A DNA stretch of 57,938 bases from Gammaproteobacteria bacterium (GTDB taxonomy: Bacteria; Pseudomonadota; Gammaproteobacteria; Thiohalomonadales; Thiohalomonadaceae). Under the pieces are notes generated by a model, which was not told the origin of the DNA, did no database searches, and saw only the letters and a list, made by a program, of their open reading frames with translations. The stretch lies in contig JANJXC010000009.1 of the NCBI GenBank assembly GCA_024709225.1, positions 1-57,938 on the forward strand, in the 5' to 3' direction. This document shows, one piece after another, positions 36,128 to 45,271 of this stretch (positions are counted from its first letter, which is position 1; every line of letters begins with the position of its first letter). A program made the translations under genes and the position numbers.

Positions 36128-36621
36128 GGTGCGTAGCGTATGTCGGTAATCCAGTAGCGCGTCTTGCCCTTGGGCAGTTCGATTTCCACCTCGTCGTCCA
36201 CCTGCCTTTTCATCAGCGCCCGCGCCAGCGGCGCGTCCATGCTGATCCAGCCCGGTTCGGTATCAAATTCATCCGGGCCGACGATGCGCCAGGTATGCTC
36301 GGCGCCCGCCTCGTCCTCCACGCTCACCCAGGCGCCAAAATAGACCCGCGACGGATCGGTCGGCGTGGCACTCACCACGGTCAGCTCCGGCAGGCGCTTC
36401 TGCAGGTAGCGGATACGCCGGTCGATCTCGCGCAGTTCCTTCTTGCGGTAGATGTACTCGGCATTTTCCGAGCGATCACCCTCCGCGGCGGCGGCGGACA
36501 GCGCCTTCACCACCTCAATGCGGCGCTGCCACAGGCCCTGCAGCTCCGCCTGCAGACGCTGGTAACCGGCGCTCGTGATGTACAAAGAGCTGCGGGGCTG
36601 GGGAGGACGGTAACGTGACAT
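36124..36621 (-). CDS. greB: Transcription elongation factor GreB
   Basis: Rescues backtracked RNA polymerase by stimulating transcript cleavage; 165 residues. The N-terminal coiled coil has the acidic tip [20 protein letters not shown], diagnostic of Gre factors, followed by the C-terminal FKBP-like domain ([27 protein letters not shown]). The basic start ([11 protein letters not shown]) favours GreB over GreA. It follows dctM by 39 bases and overlaps yqcC by 4. Confidence 0.94.
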   Translation of the reverse strand: MSRYRPPQPRSSLYITSAGYQRLQAELQGLWQRRIEVVKALSAAAAEGDRSENAEYIYRKKELREIDRRIRYLQKRLPELTVVSATPTDPSRVYFGAWVSVEDEAGAEHTWRIVGPDEFDTEPGWISMDAPLARALMKRQVDDEVEIELPKGKTRYWITDIRYAP

Positions 36622-36660
36622 GGGAGTAGGCAGCGGCCACCAGGGACGGGGCACAGGGAA

Positions 36661-38046
36661 TCAGCGGCCGTAGACCACACCAGGCAGCCATGTCGCCAGT
36701 CCAGGCCACAGCGCCAGCAGCCCGAGCATCAGCAGCTGGATGACAATGAAGGGGATCACGCCGCGATAGATCTGCAGGGTGCTCAACTCCGGTGGCGCCA
36801 CGCCGCGCAGGTAGAACAGCGCAAAGCCGAACGGCGGGGTGAGGAAGGAGGTCTGCAGGTTGATGGCGATCATCACGCCGAGCCACACCGGGTCGAGGCC
36901 CATGGCGAGCAGGATCGGGGCCACGATGGGCACCACCACCAGGGTGATCTCGATGAAGTCGAGGATGAAGCCGAGCAGGAACATCACCAGCATCACGATG
37001 ATCATCGCACCAACTGCGCCGCCGGGCAGGTCGGACAGCAGCTCCTTGATCAACTCATCGCCGCCGTAACCGCGGAACACCAGGGAGAACAGCGAGGCGC
37101 CGACAAAGATCAGGAATACCATGGCGGTGATCTGGGTGGTGCTGCGCATCACCTCGGTGAGGCGGCGCAGATCGAACTGGCGCTGGCTGGCCGCCAGCAG
37201 CATGGCACCGATGGCGCCGACTGCGGCCGCCTCGGTGGGGGTGGCGACGCCGCCCATGATGGAGCCGAGTACCGCCAGGATCAGCAGCAGCGGCGGCAGT
37301 AGCACGGTGAACAGGCGCCGCGCCAGCGCCGCCCCGCGCAGGGCCCGATCCTCCGGCGGAAGCGCGGGCATGGCCGCCGGCTGCAGTACGGCGACGCCCA
37401 TCAGATAGATGACGTAGAACACCACCAGCACCAGGCCGGGAATGAGCGCACCGGCAAACAGGTCGCCCACCGAAACGGTTTCCGGGGAGAAGATGCCCAT
37501 GTCCAGCTGCGCCTGCTGGTAGGCCGACGACAGCACGTCGCCGAGCAGGATCAGGATGATGGAGGGCGGGATGATCTGGCCCAGGGTGCCGGAGGCACAG
37601 ATGGTGCCGGCGGCGAGCGACGGACTATAGCCGCGCTTGAGCATGGTGGGCAGCGACAGCAGGCCCATGGTCACCACGGTGGCACCGACGATGCCGGTGC
37701 TGGCGGCAAGCAGCATGCCCACCACCACCACCGAGATACCCAGCCCACCGCGCAGCGGGCCGAACAGCGAGGCCATGGTATCGAGCAGGTTCTCCGCCAC
37801 CCTGGAGCGCTCCAGCATCACGCCCATGAACACGAACAGCGGCACGGCGATGAGGGTTTCGTTGGTCATGATGCCGTACAGGCGGTTGGGCAGGGCCTGC
37901 AGCAGCGTGATGTCGAACATGTCGAAGGCGGCGCCGGCGAAGGCGAACAGCAGGGCAGTACCGGCCAGGCTGAGGGCCACCGGATAGCCCGCCAGCAGCA
38001 CCAGGCAGACGGTCAGGAACAGCAGCAACGGCAACCATTCCAGCAT
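36661..38046 (-). CDS. dctM: TRAP transporter large permease DctM
   Basis: Twelve-segment membrane subunit that couples substrate uptake to a Na+ or H+ gradient, 461 residues. Typical loops are VPLFVFMGVMLERSRVAENL, GGLGISVVVVGMLLAASTGIVGA, GTLGQIIPPSIILILLGD and LQTSFLTPPFGFALFYLRG. The ATG shares its A with the dctQ stop (TGATG), so the two are coupled. No binding-protein gene is adjacent; the nearest is at 86-1165. Confidence 0.95.
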   Translation of the reverse strand: MLEWLPLLLFLTVCLVLLAGYPVALSLAGTALLFAFAGAAFDMFDITLLQALPNRLYGIMTNETLIAVPLFVFMGVMLERSRVAENLLDTMASLFGPLRGGLGISVVVVGMLLAASTGIVGATVVTMGLLSLPTMLKRGYSPSLAAGTICASGTLGQIIPPSIILILLGDVLSSAYQQAQLDMGIFSPETVSVGDLFAGALIPGLVLVVFYVIYLMGVAVLQPAAMPALPPEDRALRGAALARRLFTVLLPPLLLILAVLGSIMGGVATPTEAAAVGAIGAMLLAASQRQFDLRRLTEVMRSTTQITAMVFLIFVGASLFSLVFRGYGGDELIKELLSDLPGGAVGAMIIVMLVMFLLGFILDFIEITLVVVPIVAPILLAMGLDPVWLGVMIAINLQTSFLTPPFGFALFYLRGVAPPELSTLQIYRGVIPFIVIQLLMLGLLALWPGLATWLPGVVYGR

Positions 38047-38594
38047 CAGACTTCCACCTTGGCGTCGTGCGCCGGTGCGTCCTCGGGATGGCCCAGCAGG
38101 ACCAGCAGGCTGCGCAGTGCCTGACCGATACCCTGCAGCAGCAGCAGCAGGGCCATCAGCGGAATGATGGACTTCAGCAGGTATACCAGGGGGAGACCAC
38201 CGGCATCGCGCGAGCCCTCCAGCAGCGACCAGGAGGCGGCCACGTAATCCCAGCTGATCCACAGAATGAATACGCACACCGGCAGGAGCAGCAGCAGGCT
38301 GCCGAGCAGGTCGACCCAGGCCTGGCCGCGGGGCAAGAGCTTGCGATAGAAGATATCGACGCGCACATGGCCGTCGTGGCGCAGGGTATAGGCGGCGCCG
38401 AGCATGAACACCAGGGCGTGCAGGTAGGTCACGGATTCCTGCAGGGCAATCCAGCCCAGGTCGAAGGCATAGCGCAGTATCACCACAGCGCAGGTCACCA
38501 GCACCATGGCGAGGGTCAGCCAGGCGATGATGCGCCCGGTCCATTCGCTCTGGGCGTCGATCAATCCGGCTATCCGTTCCAGCTGTGGCTGCAT
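38046..38594 (-). CDS. dctQ: TRAP transporter small permease DctQ
   Basis: Four-segment membrane subunit of a TRAP transporter, 182 residues. GRIIAWLTLAMVLVTCAVVILRYAFDLG at segment 1 (two parts), the LQESVTYLHALVFMLGAAYTLR signature in two parts and HVRVDIFYRKL are the family hallmarks. I chose the ATG at 38594; the frame is open upstream to 38798 but that part is not TRAP-like. Its upstream region is the 422-base gap with DnaA boxes and an AT-rich tract. Confidence 0.93.
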   Translation of the reverse strand: MQPQLERIAGLIDAQSEWTGRIIAWLTLAMVLVTCAVVILRYAFDLGWIALQESVTYLHALVFMLGAAYTLRHDGHVRVDIFYRKLLPRGQAWVDLLGSLLLLLPVCVFILWISWDYVAASWSLLEGSRDAGGLPLVYLLKSIIPLMALLLLLQGIGQALRSLLVLLGHPEDAPAHDAKVEV

Positions 38595-39016
38595 GGGCGT
38601 ATCGAGGTGGGAAAACAGCGGGTCATTGTACGTAAGGGCCGGCGGCCGGACAAACGCCGCAAGCCACCGCAGGTCTGCATACCTGCCCGCAGGCCCCGCC
38701 ACGCCTCGCCGTCCAGGGCACGAGGGAAATTTGTAGGACTTTGTCCTATACACCACGCCGTTGTTATGCACATGGGGCGCAATTCGGGCGGCAGCCACTG
38801 AAAGTAAGTGTACGCTTGCGCCGCAGGGCGCATCTGTCTTCGTATCTTATTGAATTTATTATACTAATAAATAGTGGTTAAAGTATGAACGATTTAATGC
38901 CCGGCCAGCGGCGGCAAGCCCTGGGCCACTGTGTCACCACTTCGTCCACAGAGTTATCCACAGGATTTGTGGATAAAGGACGCCCCTGAACAGTGCATCA
39001 ACGGCAGATCAGGGAC
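38595..39016. other. Gene-free 422-base region upstream of dctQ
   Basis: It holds no convincing gene. It contains an AT-rich tract (38841-38887), a perfect TATAAT on the minus strand (38858-38863 as ATTATA) that could be the -10 box for dctQM but lacks a good -35, and an inverted pair of DnaA boxes (38954-38976). The DUF2782 gene ends at its right edge. Confidence 0.7.
38954..38976. promoter_or_regulatory. Inverted pair of consensus DnaA boxes
   Basis: TTATCCACA (38954-38962) and TGTGGATAA (38968-38976) are two perfect matches to the strongest E. coli DnaA box, facing each other across GGATT. A weaker third copy, TCGTCCACA (7 of 9), lies at 38942-38950. An AT-rich stretch is 70-110 bases to the left. 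This may titrate or bind DnaA, act as a replication control site, or regulate dctQ. No dnaA, dnaN or mnmG lies near, so I do not call it oriC. Confidence 0.6.
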
Positions 39017-39355
39017 TTACCAGCGGAACAGAATCCAGCGGTTGATGTTGGGCGGGTCCAGTTCGTTGCGGCGGGTATCGAAACTGCCGTCGCCGTCGCT
39101 GTCGATGAGGTAGTAGGGATAGCCGCGGCTGGGGGTGATCTTCACCATGTAGAGGCGGCCGTTGCTGCGATATTCCTCCACGGTGGCGTCGCCTCGGGTA
39201 CGGATGGTGACCTCCGGCTGCAGCTCCTCCGCCTCCTCGATGGCCGCGGACTCAGTCAGCGGCGGCGGCGGCAGGGGCTCACCGGGCTCGGCGGCAGCAA
39301 CGGGACCGGTCAGCAGCAGGGCGGCAAACAAAATCGGGCGCATGGGACGGCTCAC
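39017..39355 (-). CDS. DUF2782 exported protein
   Basis: Protein of 112 residues with an N-terminal signal peptide (ILFAALLLTGPVAAA) and the conserved DUF2782 core: VTIRTRGDATVEEYRSNGRLY, then KITPSRGYPYYLIDSDGDG and RWILFRW at the C-terminus. Function unknown. The start overlaps the stop of the LOG-family gene by 4 bases, and polA is next but one, as in pseudomonads. Confidence 0.88.
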   Translation of the reverse strand: MSRPMRPILFAALLLTGPVAAAEPGEPLPPPPLTESAAIEEAEELQPEVTIRTRGDATVEEYRSNGRLYMVKITPSRGYPYYLIDSDGDGSFDTRRNELDPPNINRWILFRW

Positions 39356-40077
39356 AGGTCGAGGAGAATTTCGCGTTCTTCGGCAGAGGGTTCGAAGCCG
39401 CGGTGTTCATAGTGGTTGAAGATAGCATTGACCACGTCCTGGGGCTGGTCCAGCACCTGGAACAGATCCACGTCCTCGGGGCTGATGGTCTTTTCCGCCA
39501 CCAGGGTGTCGCGGAACCAGTCGATGAGGCCATGCCAGAACGGGCTGTGTACCAGGATGATGGGAATGCGGCGGGTCTTGCCGGTCTGTACCAGGGTAAG
39601 GATCTCGGCCAGTTCGTCCAGGGTGCCGAAACCGCCGGGCATCACCACGTAGGCGGCGGCGTACTTCACGAACATCACCTTGCGCGAGAAGAAATGACGG
39701 AAGGTGAGGCGGATGTCCTGGTAGGGATTGCCTGCCTGCTCGTGCGGCAGCTGGATGTTGAGCCCTACCGAAGGCGACTTGCCGGCAAAGGCGCCCTTGT
39801 TGGCCGCCTCCATGATGCCGGGGCCGCCGCCGCTCACCACCGAGAAGCCGGCGTCGGACAGGGCGCGGGCGATGTCCTCGGTGAGTTTGTAATAGGGGTG
39901 GTCTGGCTTGAAGCGCGCCGAGCCGAAGATGGACACCGAGGGGCTGATGCGTGCCAGGCGTTCGAAGCCTTCGACGAATTCGGCCATGATCTGGAATATC
40001 TTCCACGACTCACGACTGAGGGCGGAGTCGTCGATGGGCGTCATGCCGGGGTGATGGGATTTGTGATCGTCGCTCAT
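39352..40077 (-). CDS. LOG-family protein (TIGR00730-type lysine decarboxylase-like fold)
   Basis: Rossmann-fold nucleotide hydrolase-like protein of 241 residues. The two family motifs are present: SGGGPGIMEAANKGAFAGK and MPGGFGTLDELAEILTLVQ. Relatives cleave nucleoside 5'-monophosphates (PpnN) or activate cytokinins (LOG); the substrate here is unknown. The N-terminal extension (about 60 residues, SWKIFQIMAEFVEGFERL) is common in bacterial members. Overlaps the DUF2782 gene in an ATGA pattern; divergent from polA. Confidence 0.9.
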   Translation of the reverse strand: MSDDHKSHHPGMTPIDDSALSRESWKIFQIMAEFVEGFERLARISPSVSIFGSARFKPDHPYYKLTEDIARALSDAGFSVVSGGGPGIMEAANKGAFAGKSPSVGLNIQLPHEQAGNPYQDIRLTFRHFFSRKVMFVKYAAAYVVMPGGFGTLDELAEILTLVQTGKTRRIPIILVHSPFWHGLIDWFRDTLVAEKTISPEDVDLFQVLDQPQDVVNAIFNHYEHRGFEPSAEEREILLDL

Positions 40078-40150
40078 GGAAGGGTCGCGCGGGTAACGGC
40101 AAAGCGGCTATTGTAGTCGCAATCGTCAAGTCACAGATACCAATTACCCC

Positions 40151-42874
40151 ATGTCCGAGACAAACCGCAAACCGCTGGTCCTGGTGGACGGCTCGTCCTA
40201 CCTCTACCGCGCCTTCCACGCCCTGCCGGCGCTGACCAATTCCCGCGGTGAACCCACCGGCGCGGTGTACGGCGTGGTCAACATGCTGCGCCGCCTGCTC
40301 AACGATTACGACCCGGAGCATGTGGCGGTGGTGTTCGACGCCAAGGGCAAAACCTTCCGCGACGATCTGTATGCCGAATACAAGGCGCACCGCCCGCCCA
40401 TGCCGGCGGAGCTGGCCAGCCAGATCGCGCCGCTGCACGCCATCGTGCGCGCCCTGGGGCTGCCGTTGCTGATGATCGACGGGGTGGAGGCGGACGACGT
40501 CATCGGCACCCTGGCGCGGCAGGCCGCGGCGCAGGGCTTGCCGGTGCTGATCTCCACCGGCGACAAGGACATGGCGCAACTGGTGGATGGCCACGTCACC
40601 CTGATCAACACCATGACCGATACCGTGCTGGACCCGGCCGGGGTGGTGGAGAAGTTCGGCGTGCCGCCGGAGCGCATCATCGATTACCTGACCCTCATCG
40701 GCGATACCAGCGACAACGTCCCCGGCGTGCCCAAGGTGGGGCCGAAGACAGCGGTGAAGTGGTTGCAGGAATACGGTTCGCTGGATGCGATCATCGCCAA
40801 TGCCGAGGCGATCAAGGGCAAGATCGGCGACAACCTGCGCGACAGCCTCGGCTTTCTGCCGCTGTCGCGCCAGTTGGTGACCATCAAGTGCGACGTGCCG
40901 CTGGCGCAGGGGCCGCAGGAATTGCGTCGTACACCGCCGGACGTGGACGCGTTGCGCGAGTGGTACGGCCGTATGGAGTTCAAGACCTGGCTGGGCGAGG
41001 TGCTGGGTGGCGATGAGGCCGCCGCCGCGGCGGCGGAGCCGGTAACGCCCGCCGCCACCACCGGGCGACAGTACGACACCGTGCTGAGCTGGGAGCAGTT
41101 CGACCACTGGCTGGCGCGGCTGCTGGCGGCCGAGCTGTTTGCCTTCGACACCGAGACCACCAGCCTGGATTACATGGACGCCGAGATCGTCGGTGTGTCC
41201 TTCGCCGTGGAGCCGGAGCGGGCTGCCTACGTGCCGCTGGCCCACGACTATCCCGGCGCGCCCGACCAGCTCGAGCGTGCCGCGGTGCTGGAGCGCCTGC
41301 GTCCGCTGCTGGAAGACCCGCACCGGGCCAAGCTGGGGCAGAACCTGAAGTACGACATGAGCGTGCTGGCCAATCATGGCATCGAACTGCGCGGCATCGC
41401 CCACGACACCATGTTGCAGTCCTATGTGCTGGATTCCACCGCCACGCGCCACGACATGGGATCCCTCGCCCTCAAGTATCTCGGTCGCAAGACCATCAGC
41501 TACGAAGACGTGGCCGGCAAGGGGGTGAAGCAGCTCAGCTTCAATCAGGTGCCCATCGAGCCGGCGGCGGAATATTCCGCCGAGGATGCCGACATCACCC
41601 TGCAACTGCACCACGCCCTGTGGCCGCGCGTCGCCGCCGAGCCCGCGTTGCAGCAAGTGTATGAAGAGATCGAGTTGCCACTGGTGCCGATCCTGTCGCG
41701 CATGGAACGCGCCGGCGTGCTGGTGGACCTGGCGATGCTGCGGCGGCAGAGCAGTGAACTGGCCCTGCGCATGAATGAAATCGAACAGGCCGCCTACAGC
41801 GCCGCTGGCGGACCGTTCAACCTCGGCTCGCCCAAACAGATCCAGGAGATCCTGTTCGAGCGCCTGCAACTGCCGGTGCTGAAAAAGACGCCTACCGGCC
41901 AGCCCTCCACCGCCGAAGAGGTGTTGCAGGAACTGGCCCTGGACGGCTACGACCTGCCGCGCCTGATCCTGGAACACCGCGGCATGGCCAAACTCAAATC
42001 CACCTACACCGATCGCCTGCCCGAGCAGGTGAGCCGCAGGAGCGGCCGCGTGCACACCTCCTATCACCAGGCGGTGGCCGCCACCGGTCGCCTGTCATCG
42101 TCCGATCCCAACCTGCAGAATATCCCGGTGCGCACCGCCGAGGGCCGGCGCATCCGCCAGGCCTTCATCGCCCCCAAGGGCTGCAAACTGCTCGCCGCCG
42201 ACTACTCGCAAATCGAGCTGCGCATCATGGCCCATCTGTCCGGCGACGAGGGTTTGCTGAGTGCCTTCGCCGCCGGCGAGGACATCCACCGCGCCACCGC
42301 CGCCGAGGTGTTCGGCGTGACGCCGGCCGAGGTGAGTGCCGACATGCGCCGCAGCGCCAAGGCGATCAACTTCGGCCTGATCTACGGCATGTCCGCCTTC
42401 GGCCTGGCGCGCCAGCTCGGCATCGATCGCGCCGCGGCGCAGACCTACGTCGACCGCTATTTCGAGCGCTATCCCGGCGTGCGGCGCTACATGGACGAAA
42501 CGCGCGAACGGGCGCGCGCGCAAGGCTACGTCGAAACCGTGTTCGGCCGCCGCCTCTACGTGCCCGACATCAAGGCCAGCAACGCGCAGCGCCGCCAGTA
42601 CGCCGAACGCACCGCCATCAACGCGCCGATGCAGGGCACCGCCGCCGACATCATCAAGCGTGCGATGATTGCCGTCGACCCGTGGCAGCAGAGCACCAAC
42701 GGCAAGGTGCGCATGATCATGCAGGTACACGACGAACTGGTGTTCGAGGTGGCGGAGGACTACGTGGATGCGGCCAAGACCGCGATCCAGCAGCTGATGG
42801 CCGGCGCCGCTGACCTCAAGGTGCCGCTGCTGGTGGAGGTGGGGATGGGCAACAACTGGGATGAAGCCCATTAA
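40151..42874 (+). CDS. polA: DNA polymerase I
   Basis: Three-domain polymerase of 907 residues for Okazaki-fragment processing and repair. The 5'-3' nuclease (about 1-300) has [28 protein letters not shown] and [12 protein letters not shown]. The 3'-5' exonuclease (about 310-500) keeps the DxE motif in [12 protein letters not shown], so proofreading is expected. Polymerase motifs A ([17 protein letters not shown]), B ([14 protein letters not shown]) and C ([11 protein letters not shown]) are intact. The start [14 protein letters not shown] at 40151 is preferred. A gene-free region with a likely sRNA follows. Confidence 0.98.
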   Translation: MSETNRKPLVLVDGSSYLYRAFHALPALTNSRGEPTGAVYGVVNMLRRLLNDYDPEHVAVVFDAKGKTFRDDLYAEYKAHRPPMPAELASQIAPLHAIVRALGLPLLMIDGVEADDVIGTLARQAAAQGLPVLISTGDKDMAQLVDGHVTLINTMTDTVLDPAGVVEKFGVPPERIIDYLTLIGDTSDNVPGVPKVGPKTAVKWLQEYGSLDAIIANAEAIKGKIGDNLRDSLGFLPLSRQLVTIKCDVPLAQGPQELRRTPPDVDALREWYGRMEFKTWLGEVLGGDEAAAAAAEPVTPAATTGRQYDTVLSWEQFDHWLARLLAAELFAFDTETTSLDYMDAEIVGVSFAVEPERAAYVPLAHDYPGAPDQLERAAVLERLRPLLEDPHRAKLGQNLKYDMSVLANHGIELRGIAHDTMLQSYVLDSTATRHDMGSLALKYLGRKTISYEDVAGKGVKQLSFNQVPIEPAAEYSAEDADITLQLHHALWPRVAAEPALQQVYEEIELPLVPILSRMERAGVLVDLAMLRRQSSELALRMNEIEQAAYSAAGGPFNLGSPKQIQEILFERLQLPVLKKTPTGQPSTAEEVLQELALDGYDLPRLILEHRGMAKLKSTYTDRLPEQVSRRSGRVHTSYHQAVAATGRLSSSDPNLQNIPVRTAEGRRIRQAFIAPKGCKLLAADYSQIELRIMAHLSGDEGLLSAFAAGEDIHRATAAEVFGVTPAEVSADMRRSAKAINFGLIYGMSAFGLARQLGIDRAAAQTYVDRYFERYPGVRRYMDETRERARAQGYVETVFGRRLYVPDIKASNAQRRQYAERTAINAPMQGTAADIIKRAMIAVDPWQQSTNGKVRMIMQVHDELVFEVAEDYVDAAKTAIQQLMAGAADLKVPLLVEVGMGNNWDEAH

Positions 42875-42898
42875 CAGCGGGCACGGGGCATCCATTCA

Positions 42899-42927
42899 TT
42901 GGTTATATTAATTGATGACATTAATAT
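42899..42927 (+). promoter_or_regulatory. Candidate promoter for the polA-engB intergenic sRNA
   Basis: TTGGTT (42899-42904; 3/6), 17-base spacer, TAATAT (42922-42927; 4/6) in an AT-rich stretch that stands out from the GC-rich surroundings. Start of transcription would be near 42934. Confidence 0.45.
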
Positions 42928-42933
42928 ATTTAA

Positions 42934-43117
42934 TGATGCAATTGTCGGATTACAGAACTTTTCCAGCCAGGGTCAGTCGTAATGGACAAGCGCACTGCGC
43001 TTTCCCACTTCTCTCTCCCTGGTGGGAACAACTGCCCGGCTTTCTCCCCCTAAGCCGGGCTATTTAGATACGCCCCGGCCGCCTTTCCCCCCCCTTTCGG
43101 CGCCGGGGCTTTTTTTT
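42934..43117 (+). ncRNA. Candidate trans-acting sRNA with C-rich loops (position of Spot 42 / ErsA / sX13)
   Basis: Predicted RNA of about 184 bases between polA and engB, with four stems. These are AAGCGC/GCGCTT (42988-43002); TTCCCAC/GTGGGAA (43002-43028) with loop TTCTCTCTCCCTG; GCCCGGCTT/AAGCCGGGC (43034-43060) with loop TCTCCCCCT; and the terminator stem (43072-43109) with eight Cs in its loop. The first two stems share one base and compete at that position. C/U-rich loops are typical of sRNAs that pair with Shine-Dalgarno regions. From memory, Spot 42, ErsA and Xanthomonas sX13 genes lie downstream of polA; sX13 also has C-rich loops. The exact ends are inferred; a shorter form could end after the third stem near 43066. 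Confidence 0.6.
43072..43117 (+). terminator. Strong Rho-independent terminator downstream of polA / sRNA
   Basis: GCCCCGGC (43072-43079) pairs with GCCGGGGC (43102-43109), extended inside by GCC/GGC, and is followed by eight T (43110-43117). Confidence 0.9.
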
Positions 43118-43221
43118 GTCCAGGGATGGACTTATACCGCGCAGGCCAGGGATGGCCGAGAGCGGTACTTGTCCAGGGATGGACTTATGCCGCGCAGGCC
43201 AGGGATGGCCGAGAGCGGTGC
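43116..43221. repeat. Two tandem 53-base repeats with internal hairpins
   Basis: Units 43116-43168 and 43169-43221 differ at two positions. Each contains two near-palindromes of related sequence, GTCCAGGGATGGAC and GGCCAGGGATGGCC, so the array has four small hairpins. It begins on the T-run of the terminator. Confidence 0.92.
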
Positions 43222-43261
43222 AGCCCCCCTCTAACCAAGTGTTCCGAATGGGTAGCCCGGC

Positions 43262-43306
43262 ATGGGGCACCCCATGGGCGCCGTATCGCGGCGGGCATGG
43301 CCCGCC
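43262..43306. repeat. Two palindromes upstream of the engB 3' end
   Basis: ATGGGGCACCCCAT (43262-43275) and GGCGGGC/GCCCGCC with loop ATG (43290-43306). Together with the 53-base repeats they fill the gap to the engB stop at 43352. No T-run is adjacent. Confidence 0.7.
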
Positions 43307-43351
43307 CTATGACGCGCCGCAGAGAAGATGGATGCCCAGCCGAACATCTGT

Positions 43352-43987
43352 TTAGTCCTGCGGGACAGTGTCGGTCTCTCCCGCCGCATCGTAACCAAAC
43401 CAGCGGTCCAGCAGCGCCCGCGCCTCGTCCACCCCCTGGCCGTCGTGAGCGGAAAACAGCTGCGCCGAGGCCTCGGGATAACTGGCCAGGAAGCGCCGCA
43501 CCTGTTGCAGGGCGGCCGAGGCCGGCCCGCGCTTGAGCTTGTCCGCCTTGGTCAGCAGCACATGCACCGGCATGTTCCGGTGGCGGCACCAGTTGAGCAT
43601 GATCTGGTCGAACTCGGTCAAGGGATGGCGCACGTCCATCAGCAGGATCAGGCCACGCAGACAGTTCCGGGTGTTGAAATACTGTTCCAGGGTCTTGCGC
43701 CAGTGCTCCTTGATGGCCGGCGGCACCTTGGCATAGCCATACCCCGGAAGATCGGCCAGGCGGCGCCCCTCCTCCAGTCCGAACAGATTGATCTGCTGGG
43801 TGCGCCCCGGCGTCTTGCTGGTGCGCGCCAGCCCCTTGATGGCGGTGATGGTGTTGAGGGCGCTGGATTTGCCGGCGTTGGAGCGGCCCGCAAAGGCCAC
43901 CTCGATACCTGCATCGGTGGGGAGCTGGCGCAGGTGCTGCGCCCCGAGCAGGAACTGGGCCTGGCGATAATGATTGATGGGATTCAT
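43352..43987 (-). CDS. engB: Ribosome biogenesis GTPase EngB (YihA/YsxC)
   Basis: Essential GTPase of 50S subunit assembly, 211 residues. G1 [13 protein letters not shown]3 [10 protein letters not shown] and G4 TKADKL are intact, with the switch region [14 protein letters not shown]. The ATG at 43987 begins [16 protein letters not shown], the family start; the frame is open 19 codons upstream. Convergent with polA across the sRNA region and divergent from the cytochrome genes. Confidence 0.96.
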   Translation of the reverse strand: MNPINHYRQAQFLLGAQHLRQLPTDAGIEVAFAGRSNAGKSSALNTITAIKGLARTSKTPGRTQQINLFGLEEGRRLADLPGYGYAKVPPAIKEHWRKTLEQYFNTRNCLRGLILLMDVRHPLTEFDQIMLNWCRHRNMPVHVLLTKADKLKRGPASAALQQVRRFLASYPEASAQLFSAHDGQGVDEARALLDRWFGYDAAGETDTVPQD

Positions 43988-44109
43988 CAGTAAATAAGGT
44001 CGTTTGGTGGGGTTTCGGGAGATGGCGGCGGGTTTTCCGGCCATGGCTGTTGACCAGCGAAACCTAATATTGGTATATAGCCCTGTCTTTCAGGATGGGT
44101 CCGGTAGTG

Positions 44110-44139
44110 TTGGCATTATTGTACGCCGCCCCGCATAAT
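44110..44139 (+). promoter_or_regulatory. Sigma-70 promoter for cytochromes c5-c4
   Basis: TTGGCA (44110-44115; 5/6), 18-base spacer, CATAAT (44134-44139; 5/6), about 44 bases before the cytochrome c5 ATG. One of the best promoter matches in the window. Confidence 0.75.
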
Positions 44140-44182
44140 TAAACGCTTTATTGATTTGATTTCAGAGTTAGGAGCCCGCTAA

Positions 44183-44491
44183 ATGAACAAGTTCCTGGTC
44201 GCCTGCACCGCCGGCGCAATGATGATTTCCGCTTCCGCCATGGCCGCCGACGGCAAGGCTGTATATGACAAGTCCTGCGTGGCCTGCCACGCCTCCGGCG
44301 CGGCAAATGCCCCCCGTCTGGGTGACAAGGCTGCCTGGGCTCCGCGCATTGCCCAGGGCATGGACAAGCTGTACGGTGTGGCCCTGAACGGCAAGCCGGG
44401 CACCGCCATGCTGCCGAAGGGCACCTGCGCCGCCTGCACCGAGGCCGACCTGAAGGCCGCCACGGACTACATGGTTTCCCAGAGCAAGTAA
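44183..44491 (+). CDS. Cytochrome c5-type monohaem protein
   Basis: Periplasmic electron carrier of 102 residues. Signal peptide MNKFLVACTAGAMMISASAMA; the haem motif CVACH lies near residue 32; a second Cys pair, CAAC, near residue 82 forms the disulphide characteristic of cytochromes c5; the axial Met is likely in TAMLPKG. It starts after an AGGAG site and is followed by cytochrome c4 after 21 bases, a pair that typically delivers electrons to cytochrome oxidases. Confidence 0.93.
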   Translation: MNKFLVACTAGAMMISASAMAADGKAVYDKSCVACHASGAANAPRLGDKAAWAPRIAQGMDKLYGVALNGKPGTAMLPKGTCAACTEADLKAATDYMVSQSK

Positions 44492-44512
44492 CAACAAACA
44501 TTGGGTAATTCG

Positions 44513-45112
44513 ATGAACAAACTAGCGATTGCAGCCCTGCTGCTGGGTGCCCTCGGGTCCGCCCATGCGGCCGGCAGCGCCAGCGCGGGCCAGGGTAAGG
44601 CCGCGGTGTGCTCCGCCTGCCACGGCATGGACGGTAACAGTGTCACCCCCATCTGGCCGAGCCTTGCCGGCCAGTCCGAGCAGTTCATCAGCAAGCAGCT
44701 GATGGATTTCAAGTCCGGTGCGCGCAAGGATGACACCATGACGGCCATGGCCGCCCCGCTGAGCGATCAGGACGTGGCCGATCTGGCCGCCTGGTACTCC
44801 AGCCAGAAGCGTGGCGTCGGTTCCGCCAACGCCGAAAAGGCCGCTCCGGGCGAGAAGCTGTACCGCGCCGGCGATGCCGACAAGGGCGTAGCCGCCTGCA
44901 TGGCCTGCCACGGTCCCAATGGTACCGGCAACCCGGCGGCCAAGTTCCCCGCCCTGGCCGGTCAGCACGCGACCTATACCATCAAGGCGCTGAAGGACTT
45001 CCGCGCCGGTACCCGCAGCAACGACCCGGCCAACATGATGCGTGATGTGGCCGGCAAGATGACCGATGCGCAGATCGAGGCCGTGGCCGAGTACATCGCC
45101 GGTCTGCATTGA
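44513..45112 (+). CDS. Cytochrome c4-type dihaem protein
   Basis: Periplasmic dihaem cytochrome of 199 residues with two similar halves. After the signal peptide (LAIAALLLGALGSAHA) come CSACH (about residue 33) and CMACH (about residue 130); axial Met residues are likely in DDTMTAMAAPL and ANMMRDVAGKM. I chose ATG at 44513; a TTG at 44501 is in frame. Ends at a good terminator. Confidence 0.95.
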   Translation: MNKLAIAALLLGALGSAHAAGSASAGQGKAAVCSACHGMDGNSVTPIWPSLAGQSEQFISKQLMDFKSGARKDDTMTAMAAPLSDQDVADLAAWYSSQKRGVGSANAEKAAPGEKLYRAGDADKGVAACMACHGPNGTGNPAAKFPALAGQHATYTIKALKDFRAGTRSNDPANMMRDVAGKMTDAQIEAVAEYIAGLH

Positions 45113-45139
45113 GTCGACAGCGGTAAGGCAGTATCCAGG

Positions 45140-45172
45140 AAGGGCGGCCCAGCGGGCCGCCCTTCTTCTTTT
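45140..45172 (+). terminator. Rho-independent terminator after cytochrome c4
   Basis: AAGGGCGGCCC and GGGCCGCCCTT form an 11-base perfect stem with loop AGC, followed by CTTCTTTT. It separates the cytochrome pair from resB. Confidence 0.9.
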
Positions 45173-45271
45173 CTGCGTGCTATCATCGGCGGCCTTGAGG
45201 CGGCGGAACGCAACTTCTGCGCGTTGTGCGGCTCAAACACCACACGCAACATCATCAGGGCAGGGCTTTAG

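Noticed and set aside
38841-38976. Chromosomal origin oriC
   Set aside because: Only two strong DnaA boxes, and no dnaA, dnaN, rpmH or mnmG nearby; kept as a DnaA-box finding.
40010-42067. A 685-codon minus-strand frame opposite polA
   Set aside because: polA has all polymerase motifs; the shadow has no recognisable domain and overlaps the LOG gene end.
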